64,000 nt of DNA from Pantoea eucrina (GTDB taxonomy: Bacteria; Pseudomonadota; Gammaproteobacteria; Enterobacterales; Enterobacteriaceae): the NCBI RefSeq assembly GCF_001691555.1, contig NZ_MAYN01000008.1, positions 886,617 through 950,616 of the forward strand, read 5' to 3'. Below the pieces are notes generated by a model. That model searched no databases. It was not told the DNA's origin and worked only from the letters and a program-made list of their open reading frames with translations. Numbering within the stretch: position 1 is the stretch's first letter; every line of letters starts with the position of its first letter. A program made the translations under genes and the position numbers. Of this stretch, positions 14,374 through 22,404 are shown one piece after another.

Positions 14374-15345
14374 ATGCGCTTCAACTACGATCTGTTACCG
14401 GGTGAGCTGCTCTCGTTTGATGAGATCGCGCTGCGTTATGCGCAGCAGCATCCCGGCGAAAAGGCGCTCACTGCACGCGGCCTGCTGAGCCCCTCGGCGA
14501 GCTATCGCCATCTGGTGATCCGCGCGCTGTTTGCGCAGCAGGAGCTGAACAGTCCGCTCGACGAGCTGCTGTTTATCAGCGATGACAACGAACGCAAAAA
14601 CTATCTGCGCCGCTTTGAGCACTACCTGAAGACGCAGCAGGCATTTCTCTATTTTCGCCGCAGCGACGACGCCAGCCAGGCCGGGCGCTGGAAAGTGATG
14701 GGCGAGAGCCGGGTCTATGCGATGCTCGATCCGCACTCGGCGGCGGCGCAGAACCTGCTCACCAGCCGGGGCTACCGGCTGGTGCTGATGCGTCAGCAGG
14801 AGGAGGAGGCGTACTGGCAGCTGTTTGACGCGCAGGCGCACCCCTGTTTTCCCCTGTCGCGCGCGGTGCAGTTTATCGTGGTGCTGAGTACGCCGCAGCA
14901 GCCGGCGCCTGCCGCCGTGATGCCCGGCACCGAAGTCGGGCGGCGGGTGAAAACCCGCGTGCTGCAGCACGCCAGCCAGGCGGCGTTTCTGGCGGCGGTG
15001 AAAGCGCGCTACGGCGCCTGCGTCATCACCGGCACGCCGCTTACTGAACCACACGGCTGGCCGTGGGTGGAGGCGTGCCATATCAACACCGACGAGAGCG
15101 AGGCGGGGCTGCTGGCGGATAACAGCGTCGACAATGGCCTGTTTTTACGCAGCGATCTGCAGCGCCTGTTCCGCAATAAACTGATTAGCATTGATGGTGA
15201 AACCGGGCAGGTGATGCTCAGCGCGGCGCTGGAGAGTGAAGCGGAAGACGGCTTCGCTTATCAGCCGCTGGCGGGCAAAATCTGCGCACTGTGGTGCGCG
15301 GTGCCGCCTGCCACAAGGCAGCGTTTACAGCAGCGCAACAGGTAA
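14374..15345 (+). CDS. HNH endonuclease family protein between fliC and fliA
   Basis: This 323-residue protein of unknown role carries a C-terminal HNH_2-like nuclease core (about 205-280): a helix (FLAAVKARYGACVITGTPL), the first conserved His in EACHI, then DNSVDNGLFLRSDLQRLF with the N/D-G-L pattern and the terminal basic region. The N-terminal ~180 residues are not recognised. It could be a DNA-cleaving defence-type enzyme or a housekeeping nuclease. GGGAGG precedes the ATG. Its site is odd: fliC and fliA are usually neighbours in enterobacteria, and this gene sits alone between them with no mobile-element remnants and GC-rich codons like the surroundings. Confidence 0.75.
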   Translation: MRFNYDLLPGELLSFDEIALRYAQQHPGEKALTARGLLSPSASYRHLVIRALFAQQELNSPLDELLFISDDNERKNYLRRFEHYLKTQQAFLYFRRSDDASQAGRWKVMGESRVYAMLDPHSAAAQNLLTSRGYRLVLMRQQEEEAYWQLFDAQAHPCFPLSRAVQFIVVLSTPQQPAPAAVMPGTEVGRRVKTRVLQHASQAAFLAAVKARYGACVITGTPLTEPHGWPWVEACHINTDESEAGLLADNSVDNGLFLRSDLQRLFRNKLISIDGETGQVMLSAALESEAEDGFAYQPLAGKICALWCAVPPATRQRLQQRNR

Positions 15346-15434
15346 CGTCCGCAACGGCGGTGTCCGTCACCGCCATCCATCACTAATTTGAAATAACCTC
15401 GCTTTTGCCCGCCTATTCTGCCAATCGAAACCGC

Positions 15435-15461
15435 TACAGAATTGGATAATCATGCCGATAA
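15435..15461 (+). promoter_or_regulatory. Sigma-28-type promoter of fliAZ
   Basis: TACA, 15 bases, GCCGATAA: the -10 is a perfect FliA match and the -35 has one mismatch. It lies 25 bases before the fliA start and would give autoregulation, as in E. coli; the FlhDC-dependent class 2 promoter was not resolved. Confidence 0.8.
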
Positions 15462-15485
15462 CTTAATTAACGCAGGGTAGTCAAC

Positions 15486-16208
15486 GTGAACGATCTCTAT
15501 ACCGCCGGCGGCGTGATGGATAAACATTCGCTCTGGCAGCGCTACGTTCCCCTCGTGCGGCATGAAGCGCTGCGTCTGCAGGTGCGCCTGCCGGCCAGCG
15601 TGGAGCTTGATGATCTGCTGCAGGCGGGGGGCATCGGGTTGCTGAATGCCGTGGAGCGCTACGACGCGCTGCAGGGCACCGCCTTTACCACCTATGCCGT
15701 GCAGCGTATTCGCGGCGCCATGCTGGACGAACTGCGCAGCCGCGACTGGGCGCCGCGCAGCGTGCGGCGCAACGCGCGTGAGGTAGCCGGTGCCATGCAC
15801 CAGGTGGAGCAGGCGCTCGGACGCTCAGCCTCGGAGCAGGAGGTGGCGCAGCAACTGAACGTGTCGCTGGAGGAGTACCGGCAGATCCTGCTGGATACCA
15901 ATAATAGCCAGCTCTTCTCTTATGACGAGTATCGGGAAGAGCACGGTGACAGCGCGGAGCTGGTGACAGAGGGCCATGAAGAGGCAAACCCGCTGCATCA
16001 GCTGATGGAAGGGAATCTGCGTGAGCGCGTGATTGACGCAATCGAGGCGTTGCCCGAACGCGAAAAGCTCGTGCTCACACTGTACTACCAGGAAGAACTG
16101 AACCTGAAAGAGATTGGCGCGGTGCTGGAAGTGGGGGAATCCCGCGTCAGTCAGCTGCACAGTCAGGCGATCAAACGCCTGCGTGCCCGGTTAGCGGGAG
16201 CGCGCTGA
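15486..16208 (+). CDS. fliA: Flagellar sigma factor FliA (sigma-28)
   Basis: This 240-residue sigma factor directs RNA polymerase to late flagellar and chemotaxis promoters. Region 2 (DLLQAGGIGLLNAVERYD, then FTTYAVQRIRGAMLDELR), region 3 and region 4 (LPEREKLVLTLYYQEELNL, then GESRVSQLHSQAIKRLR) are all clear. The start is GTG at 15486, as in E. coli, giving NDLYTAGGVMDKHSLW; the ATG at residue 11 would remove conserved residues. It is co-transcribed with fliZ 48 bases downstream. Its target promoters for fliC and fliD lie just upstream in this window. Confidence 0.97.
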   Translation: MNDLYTAGGVMDKHSLWQRYVPLVRHEALRLQVRLPASVELDDLLQAGGIGLLNAVERYDALQGTAFTTYAVQRIRGAMLDELRSRDWAPRSVRRNAREVAGAMHQVEQALGRSASEQEVAQQLNVSLEEYRQILLDTNNSQLFSYDEYREEHGDSAELVTEGHEEANPLHQLMEGNLRERVIDAIEALPEREKLVLTLYYQEELNLKEIGAVLEVGESRVSQLHSQAIKRLRARLAGAR

Positions 16209-16256
16209 CAGACTCAGTCCTGGGGAAACAAAAATAAAAAAACCGGGGACTCAGCA

Positions 16257-16760
16257 ATGGGAGCCAAAATTAAAGTCAGGCCGTTAAGTCGTTATCTTAA
16301 AGACTATAAACATAGCCAAAGCAACTGTTCACACTGTGGCAAGGTATTAGATCGTATGGCGCTGGTATTTCGTGGCCAGATCATTAATAAAGAGGCGATA
16401 GCCCGTATGGACCAGATGATTGACGATCAGGTCTGGATGAAGCTGCAGCCCGAACTGACAGCGCTATGCCGTTTCTGCAGCGATATTTTTTGTAATACCC
16501 ATCCGAACTACTTCGACATCATGGCGTTTAAACAATATCTGTTTGAACAGACCGAGATGAACCACAGTACGATTCGGGAATATGTGGTGCGCCTGCGTCG
16601 ACTTGATGACATGCTGAAAGCGAGAAATTTCCCGGCAGAAAATCTATCCGGCAATAGCTGGCATGAGTGTCTGCAGCACGATCTGCCCGATGCCGGTAAT
16701 AACAACTACCGTATTGCACTGCGCAAATACGATCAGTTCCTCGGCTGGCAGCGCGGCTGA
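16257..16760 (+). CDS. fliZ: Flagellar regulator FliZ
   Basis: This 167-residue DNA-binding regulator in E. coli antagonises sigma-S-dependent genes and curli, and helps set the motile-to-sessile order. Clear matches are RPLSRYLKDYKHSQSNC, FKQYLFEQTEMNHSTIREYVVRLRRL with its recombinase-like helix, and NNYRIALRKYDQF. Cys pairs (C-x-x-C near residues 23-26 and 70-73) are present. It is somewhat shorter at the C-terminus than E. coli FliZ (183). The opposite trends of fliZ and iraP (at 33.4 kb) on sigma-S are worth noting. Confidence 0.95.
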   Translation: MGAKIKVRPLSRYLKDYKHSQSNCSHCGKVLDRMALVFRGQIINKEAIARMDQMIDDQVWMKLQPELTALCRFCSDIFCNTHPNYFDIMAFKQYLFEQTEMNHSTIREYVVRLRRLDDMLKARNFPAENLSGNSWHECLQHDLPDAGNNNYRIALRKYDQFLGWQRG

Positions 16761-16888
16761 TCAATAATTGATGTCCGTTGCGGTGATCTGTGCCGCAACG
16801 GGCAGCTGTTATCCCTCAATTCCGGATGCGCCTCATCGCATCTTCTGCAACACTACAGGGAAATCTGCATACTGCCCTGGAGGCTGCA

Positions 16889-17875
16889 TTGTCCCTACAT
16901 CTTCTGCATCAGTTCCCGCGTCTTGAGCTGCTTGGCGCACCTACGCCGCTGGAGCATCTGCCGCGTCTTTCCGATTACCTTGGCCGCGATATTTTTATCA
17001 AACGTGATGACGTTATGCCGGTGGCGCTGGGCGGCAACAAACTGCGCAAGCTGGAGTTTCTGGCCGCAGACGCGCTGCGTCAGGGCGCGGATGTGCTGCT
17101 GACGGCGGGTGCGATTCAGTCCAACCACGTGCGCCAGACGGCCGCAGTGGCGGCGCGGCTCGGCCTGAAATGCGTGGCGCTGCTGGAAAACCCGATTGCC
17201 ACCACGGCTGAAAATTATCTCTCTAATGGCAACCGCCTGCTGCTTGACCTGATGGATGTGGAGATTGAGAGTGTGGCAGCGCTGGATAATCCGCCGCAGC
17301 AGCTCAGCGACGCCGCAGAGCGTCTCGAAGCGCAGGGGTATCGCCCTTATATCGTGCCGGTTGGCGGCTCAAATGCGCTGGGTGCACTGGGCTATGTAGA
17401 GTGTGCCCAGGAGATCGCTCATCAGAGCGAGGGCGTGGTGGATTTCGCTGCGGTGGTGGTGGCCTCCGGTAGCGCCGGTACGCATGCCGGTCTGGCAGTA
17501 GGGCTGGAGCAACTCTTACCGGAAAGTGAGCTGATTGGCGTGACAGTGTCACGTAGTGTGACCGCGCAGCTGCCGGTGGTAGAGCGTCTGCGCAGCGCGC
17601 TGGCTGAGCAGCTTGAGCTGCAGCCGCAGGCGGCGATCACGCTCTGGGATGACTACTACGCGCCGCGCTATGGTGAACCTAACGAAGAGGGCATGGAAGC
17701 GGTGCGGCTGCTGGCACGACTGGAGGGCATCATGCTGGATCCGGTCTATACCGGCAAAGCGATGGCCGGTCTGATTGACGGTATCAGCCAGAAGCGCTTC
17801 CGGCGTGAAGGGCCGCTGCTGTTTGTGCATACCGGCGGCGCACCGGCGTTATTTGCTTATCATCCTTCGGTATGA
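16889..17875 (+). CDS. dcyD: D-cysteine desulfhydrase
   Basis: This PLP enzyme converts D-cysteine to pyruvate, H2S and ammonia. With start TTG 16889 (GGAGG six bases upstream) it is 328 residues, the same as E. coli DcyD, and begins [21 protein letters not shown]. The PLP lysine lies in [11 protein letters not shown], and the glycine-rich phosphate loop in [10 protein letters not shown]. Longer in-frame starts (16790) add residues absent from the family. A 9-bp hairpin (16775-16801) separates it from fliZ. It stands upstream of the cystine transporter genes, as in E. coli. Confidence 0.95.
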   Translation: MSLHLLHQFPRLELLGAPTPLEHLPRLSDYLGRDIFIKRDDVMPVALGGNKLRKLEFLAADALRQGADVLLTAGAIQSNHVRQTAAVAARLGLKCVALLENPIATTAENYLSNGNRLLLDLMDVEIESVAALDNPPQQLSDAAERLEAQGYRPYIVPVGGSNALGALGYVECAQEIAHQSEGVVDFAAVVVASGSAGTHAGLAVGLEQLLPESELIGVTVSRSVTAQLPVVERLRSALAEQLELQPQAAITLWDDYYAPRYGEPNEEGMEAVRLLARLEGIMLDPVYTGKAMAGLIDGISQKRFRREGPLLFVHTGGAPALFAYHPSV

Positions 17876-18039
17876 GACAGGCTGACGAAACGCTTTATAA
17901 TCGCTGCCACAGACAGGCGTAACGTCACCGCAGACGTGTAATTTCTGTGGCGCTGATAATAAGACTACGCTATCTGTTACAGGGTGCGTCACGCGACGCA
18001 CCTGCACTGACACACACAACAGATAATAACGGGGTAAAC

Positions 18040-18840
18040 ATGGCTTTCTCTCTGATTCGTCGCCCGCTGGCGATGGGAATGATGGCGGTGGCGCTGCTCG
18101 CAGGCATCAACGCTAAAACCTTTGCCGCTGAAGATTTGCTGGCACAGATCAAAAATAAAGGCGAACTGCGCGTGGGCCTTGAAGGCACCTATCCGCCGTT
18201 CAGTTTCCAGGACGAGCGCGGCAAGCTGACCGGCTTTGAGGTGGAGTTTGCGCAGGAGCTGGCACAGCATCTCGGCGTAAAAGCAGCGCTGAAGCCGACC
18301 AAGTGGGACGGCATGCTGGCGTCGCTCGATTCGAAACGTATTGATGTCGCGATAAACCAGGTCACTATTTCCGATGAGCGTAAAAAGAAGTATGACTTCT
18401 CCACGCCGTATACCATCTCAGGCGTGCAGGCGCTGACGCTGAAGAAAAACGCCGGCACCATTACCAAACCTGAAGATCTGGCAGGGAAAAAAGTAGGGGT
18501 GGGCCTCGGCTCCAACTATGAACAGTGGCTGCGTGATAACGTCAAAGGCGTGGATATCCGCACCTATGATGATGATCCGACAAAATATCAGGATCTGCGC
18601 TCCGGCCGTCTGAATGCCATTCTGGTTGATCGCCTGGCCGCGCTCGATCTGGTGAAGAAAACCGGTGACACCATGGCCGTAGCGGGTCCGGCGTTCTCGC
18701 GTCTGGAAGCGGGCGTGGCGGTGCGTAAGGGCAACGACGATCTGCTGAAAGCGATCGATCAGGCGATTGCAGAGATGCAGAAAGATGGCTCGCTGAAAAA
18801 ACTCTCTGACAAATGGTTTGGCACGGACGTGACCAAATAA
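18040..18840 (+). CDS. tcyJ: Cystine-binding periplasmic protein TcyJ (FliY)
   Basis: This 266-residue solute-binding protein captures L-cystine in the periplasm. It has a signal peptide of about 29 residues (ending FAA) and family SBP_bac_3 features: LRVGLEGTYPPFSF, GFEVEFAQELA, DVAINQVTISDERKKKYDFS. The ATG at 18040 follows a GGGG site and starts a standard signal peptide. First gene of tcyJ-tcyL-tcyN; its stop overlaps the next start. Confidence 0.96.
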   Translation: MAFSLIRRPLAMGMMAVALLAGINAKTFAAEDLLAQIKNKGELRVGLEGTYPPFSFQDERGKLTGFEVEFAQELAQHLGVKAALKPTKWDGMLASLDSKRIDVAINQVTISDERKKKYDFSTPYTISGVQALTLKKNAGTITKPEDLAGKKVGVGLGSNYEQWLRDNVKGVDIRTYDDDPTKYQDLRSGRLNAILVDRLAALDLVKKTGDTMAVAGPAFSRLEAGVAVRKGNDDLLKAIDQAIAEMQKDGSLKKLSDKWFGTDVTK

Positions 18841-19508
18841 TGCTGGAGAGCGTACATCTGGTGCTGGATTCAGCACCTTTTTTACTGAAAGGGGCACTGT
18901 TTACGCTGCAGCTCAGCATCGGCGGGATGTTTTTTGGTCTGCTGCTGGGCTTTATTCTTGCCCTGATGCGCCTGTCCCGCTTCTGGCCGGTGAACTGGCT
19001 GGCGCGCATCTATGTCTCGGTTTTCCGCGGCACGCCGCTGATCGCCCAGCTGTTTATGATCTACTACGGGCTGCCACAGTTTGGCATCGAACTCGATCCC
19101 ATTCCCTCCGCGATGATTGGTCTGTCGCTGAATACGGCGGCCTATGCGTCAGAGTCACTGCGCGGCGCAATCGCCTCGATTGAACGCGGACAGTGGGAAG
19201 CGGCGGCCAGCATTGGCATGACCCCGTGGCAGACGCTGCGCCGGGTGATCCTGCCGCAGGCGGCCCGCACAGCGCTGCCACCGCTGGGCAACAGCTTTAT
19301 CAGTCTGGTTAAAGACACCTCGCTGGCGGCTACCATCCAGGTACCGGAGCTGTTTCGTCAGGCGCAGTTAATCACCTCACGCACGCTGGAAGTCTTCACC
19401 ATGTATCTGGCCGCTTCGCTGATCTACTGGATCATGGCGACCGTGCTCTCCGCGCTGCAAAACCGGCTTGAAGCGCACGTCAATCGTCAGGATCAGGAGG
19501 ATAAATGA
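18840..19508 (+). CDS. tcyL: Cystine ABC transporter permease TcyL
   Basis: This 222-residue inner-membrane permease has about five membrane helices and the EAA-type loop ([22 protein letters not shown]). It is nearly identical in pattern to E. coli YecS (GTPLIAQLFMIYYGLPQFGI). The ATG overlaps the tcyJ stop (TAATG), indicating translational coupling, and the 3' end overlaps tcyN by four bases. Confidence 0.96.
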   Translation: MLESVHLVLDSAPFLLKGALFTLQLSIGGMFFGLLLGFILALMRLSRFWPVNWLARIYVSVFRGTPLIAQLFMIYYGLPQFGIELDPIPSAMIGLSLNTAAYASESLRGAIASIERGQWEAAASIGMTPWQTLRRVILPQAARTALPPLGNSFISLVKDTSLAATIQVPELFRQAQLITSRTLEVFTMYLAASLIYWIMATVLSALQNRLEAHVNRQDQEDK

Positions 19509-20257
19509 GTGCAATTGAAGTCCGCCAGCTGGTGAAAAAATTTCACGGGCAGACGGTGCTGCACGGCATCGATCTCGACGTGGCTGCCGGAGAAGTCGTG
19601 GCTATCATCGGCCCCAGCGGTTCGGGAAAAACCACGCTGCTGCGCAGTATCAATCTGCTGGAGGTGCCGGATCAGGGAACCGTGACGGTAGGCGGCATCA
19701 CCATCGACGCCAGCCTGAGCCTTAACAAACAGAAAGAGAAGGTGCGTCAGCTGCGCCAGCAGGTGGGGTTTGTGTTTCAGAACTTCAATCTGTTCCCGCA
19801 TCGATCGGTACTGGAAAACATCATTGAAGGGCCGGTGATCGTTAAAGGCGAGCCGAAAGCAGAGGCTGAGGCGCGGGCACGTAAGCTGCTGGAGAAGGTC
19901 GGACTGACGGGTAAAGAGACAAGCTTTCCCCGCCGGCTTTCCGGCGGGCAGCAGCAGCGCGTGGCGATTGCCCGCGCGCTGGCAATGCGCCCGGAGGTGA
20001 TTCTGTTTGATGAGCCGACGTCCGCACTCGACCCGGAGCTGGTAGGAGAGGTGCTTAATACCATTCGCGCCCTGGCGCAGGAGAAACGCACCATGGTGAT
20101 CGTCACGCATGAGATGAGTTTTGCGCGTGACGTGGCCGATCGCGCGATCTTCATGGACCAGGGGCGCATTGTGGAGCAGGGGGAAGCCAGAACCCTATTC
20201 AGCAATCCGCAGCAGGCGCGTACCCGGCAGTTCCTTGATAAATTTCTTAATCAGTAA
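19505..20257 (+). CDS. tcyN: Cystine ABC transporter ATPase TcyN
   Basis: This 250-residue ATPase drives cystine import with TcyJ and TcyL. Walker A GPSGSGKTT, signature [15 protein letters not shown], Walker [13 protein letters not shown] and the switch His (VTHE) are intact. ATGA overlap with tcyL. A likely terminator follows. The operon next to dcyD suggests combined handling of cystine and D-cysteine. Confidence 0.96.
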   Translation: MSAIEVRQLVKKFHGQTVLHGIDLDVAAGEVVAIIGPSGSGKTTLLRSINLLEVPDQGTVTVGGITIDASLSLNKQKEKVRQLRQQVGFVFQNFNLFPHRSVLENIIEGPVIVKGEPKAEAEARARKLLEKVGLTGKETSFPRRLSGGQQQRVAIARALAMRPEVILFDEPTSALDPELVGEVLNTIRALAQEKRTMVIVTHEMSFARDVADRAIFMDQGRIVEQGEARTLFSNPQQARTRQFLDKFLNQ

Positions 20258-20262
20258 TATTC

Positions 20263-20290
20263 AGGGCCGGTTCGCTGGCCCTTATTTATT
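20263..20290 (+). terminator. Probable terminator of the tcy operon
   Basis: The stem AGGGCC / GGCCCT with an 8-base loop is followed by TATTTATT, six bases after the tcyN stop. Confidence 0.6.
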
Positions 20291-20656
20291 ATGGTGCTAT
20301 CATATCCCTTCGCGTTTCTCTTATCCTTTTGGTGCATAGCCATATCATTATCTTATTGCTAAATTATTAACTGGCTTCTCTGTTTGCAGATTGCTCTTAA
20401 TTAAATAGCAGCTTTTCTTACTGATTATTTTCCCTGCATCACAGTTTATATCTTCCTGCGCGGCCTGCTGCATATGTAAATGCATTTTAATTAACGTAAA
20501 GTCCTGTTACATCAGGGCCAGTAAAGACAATTTAGGACTTTCGCCAGATACACTCGCTGCAGTGCTGTTGAATAATCGTTTAATAACCATAACTCGCAAA
20601 TTGATTATTACTGCGTTTACCTCTTACAGACCTACACAGCTTTAGGAGTCAACCTG
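20291..20656. other. AT-rich intergenic stretch
   Basis: About 370 bases with no convincing gene or RNA between the tcy operon and the acyltransferase gene. The marked AT bias stands out against its neighbours, and an AGGAG site precedes the next ATG. Confidence 0.4.
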
Positions 20657-21736
20657 ATGAAAGATAACGGGAAAAATGATATAGGCTGGATAAATACGCT
20701 AAAGGGCGCCTGTATTTTGCTGGTGGTTCTCTATCACACCGTATTACCGGGATTTGAAACAACGATAAAATATTTGAGCGCCGGATGGTTTCCGGCAGAA
20801 ATATGGGTACAGTTTAATACGGTACTGTCGCCATTACGTATGCCGGCATTCTTTTTTGTTTCCGGCCTGCTGGCAACCAACGGCATTTTGAATCGTTCAT
20901 GGAAACAGGTCTTTACCAGCCGAATTACCAATCTGTTTTATCTCTATATTTTGTGGGGCTTTATTCAGTGGTGGTCAATTGTCGGGATTTCAACAGAAAT
21001 CACCGGGCAACGCATCTCACAAAATCTTAATGCGGCTTACGCCGGCTCGCTGCTGGAGTTTCTCAAGCTGACGTTTATGGCGATGAGTACCTCCTGGTAC
21101 CTGTATGGTCTGGCGATCTATTTCCTGTGCGCAAAAATTTTCCACCGGCAGAAAATGGCGCTGCTGATTGTGGCTGTCGTGCTGAATTATCTGGCAGTGG
21201 AAAAAATCATTCCGTACTGGGGCCCGCAGAGCGTCGCGCAATATTTTCTGTTCTTCCTGCTGGGCGCGTTCTGGAGCCCGGTGATGTTGCGCCTGAGCGA
21301 ACTGCGCCGTGAAAACCTGCTGCCGTGGGCGGCGCTGGCGGTGCTGACCGGCCTCCACGTAATTATGGGTCTGGATAAGAGCCTGTTTATGTGTGTGATT
21401 GCTGTTCTGGTGAGCGTGGCGGCCTGCCGCTGGCTTAATCAGCATTTCAGTATGTGTTTTTTCAACTGGGTCGGGCGCAATACGCTGCAGATTTACGTTA
21501 TTCACCGCATCTTTATTGAGTTTTTCGGCATGTCGGCGATTCTGTTTGCCCAGCGCCATCATCTGTTTGAGCAGGCGTGGTTCTCCGTGCTGTGGGCCTG
21601 TTTCTATCCGCTGGCCATCGTCGGGATCTGTTCGCTCTGTTCAGTCGCGGTCTGGTCAGTGACCAACCGCGGGCTGGGTCAGTCGCTGTTCCTGTTCCCG
21701 ACGCTGATCGGTATGAAGCGTCGCAAAGCAGCGTAG
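20657..21736 (+). CDS. Membrane acyltransferase-3 family protein (YcfT-like)
   Basis: This 359-residue protein has about ten membrane helices, belonging to the acyltransferase-3 family that O-acylates sugars or lipids at the inner membrane. Typical features are the N-terminal GWINTLKGACILLVVLYHT with the conserved catalytic-type His, the FRMP-like segment PLRMPAFFFVSGLLA, and the terminal helix IYVIHRIFIEFF. It resembles E. coli YcfT in length and pattern. The acceptor is unknown; with no polysaccharide genes nearby, no substrate can be inferred. AGGAG precedes the ATG. Single gene. Confidence 0.85.
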   Translation: MKDNGKNDIGWINTLKGACILLVVLYHTVLPGFETTIKYLSAGWFPAEIWVQFNTVLSPLRMPAFFFVSGLLATNGILNRSWKQVFTSRITNLFYLYILWGFIQWWSIVGISTEITGQRISQNLNAAYAGSLLEFLKLTFMAMSTSWYLYGLAIYFLCAKIFHRQKMALLIVAVVLNYLAVEKIIPYWGPQSVAQYFLFFLLGAFWSPVMLRLSELRRENLLPWAALAVLTGLHVIMGLDKSLFMCVIAVLVSVAACRWLNQHFSMCFFNWVGRNTLQIYVIHRIFIEFFGMSAILFAQRHHLFEQAWFSVLWACFYPLAIVGICSLCSVAVWSVTNRGLGQSLFLFPTLIGMKRRKAA

Positions 21737-21740
21737 ATAA

Positions 21741-22345
21741 ATGCAGGGGCAACGATTTTAACCGCAGGGGACGCATTTATGCGTCCCCTGCGTATTTATG
21801 CGCCTGCGCTGGTTTCCGGACAGGGGCAATAATTTTAACCGCAGGGGACGCATTCATGCGTCCCCTGCGTATTTATGCGCCTGCGCTGGTTTCCGGACAG
21901 AGGCAACAATTTTAACCGCAGGGGACGCATTCATGCGTCCCTGACGTATTTATGCGCCTGCGCTGGTTTCCGGGCGCCATGAATGGCGCCCCTACAGGGA
22001 TAACGATGCCATCTGGAGGGGACGCATTCATGCGTCCCTAACGTATTTATACGCCTGCGCTGGTGTCCGGGCGCCATTAATGGCGCCCCTATGGGATAAC
22101 AATGCAATCTGTAGGGGACGCATTCATGCGTCCCTGGCATATTTATGCGCCGATGGTGATGTTCGGGCGCCATTAATGGCGCCCCTATGGGATAACAATG
22201 CAATCTGTAGGGGACGCATTCATGCGTCCCTGGCATATTTATGCGCCGATGGTGATATTCGGGCGCCATTAATGGCGCCCCTATGGGATAACAATGCAAT
22301 CTGTAGGGGACGCATTAATGCGTCCCTGGGGTATTTATGCATCCC
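21741..22345. repeat. Array of two alternating palindromic repeats
   Basis: Dyad A (core GACGCATTCATGCGTC, flanked by G/C) occurs seven times, at about 21764, 21841, 21918, 22017, 22113, 22209 and 22305. Dyad B (core GGCGCCATTAATGGCGCC) occurs four times, at about 21971, 22069, 22165 and 22261. The first three units contain only A with a period of 77 bp. The later units alternate A and B with a period of 96 bp, and the last copies are almost identical. Reading frames across it are repeat artefacts. It sits between the acyltransferase and putA terminators and looks like an amplified REP/BIME-like element. Confidence 0.92.
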
Positions 22346-22360
22346 TGACAAACCCGCAAT

Positions 22361-22386
22361 AAAAAAGGGCCCGCGGGGGGCCCTTT
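22361..22386 (-). terminator. Rho-independent terminator of putA
   Basis: On the minus strand a GC-rich stem AAAGGGCCC / GGGCCCTTT runs into a T tract (CCCTTTTTTATT). It lies 19 bases after the putA stop. Confidence 0.88.
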
Positions 22387-22404
22387 ACTGTCATAACCTG
22401 ACGT

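Noticed and set aside
21741..22345. CRISPR array
   Set aside because: Units are contiguous palindromes with conserved linkers, not 28-37 bp repeats with unique spacers, and no cas genes are nearby.
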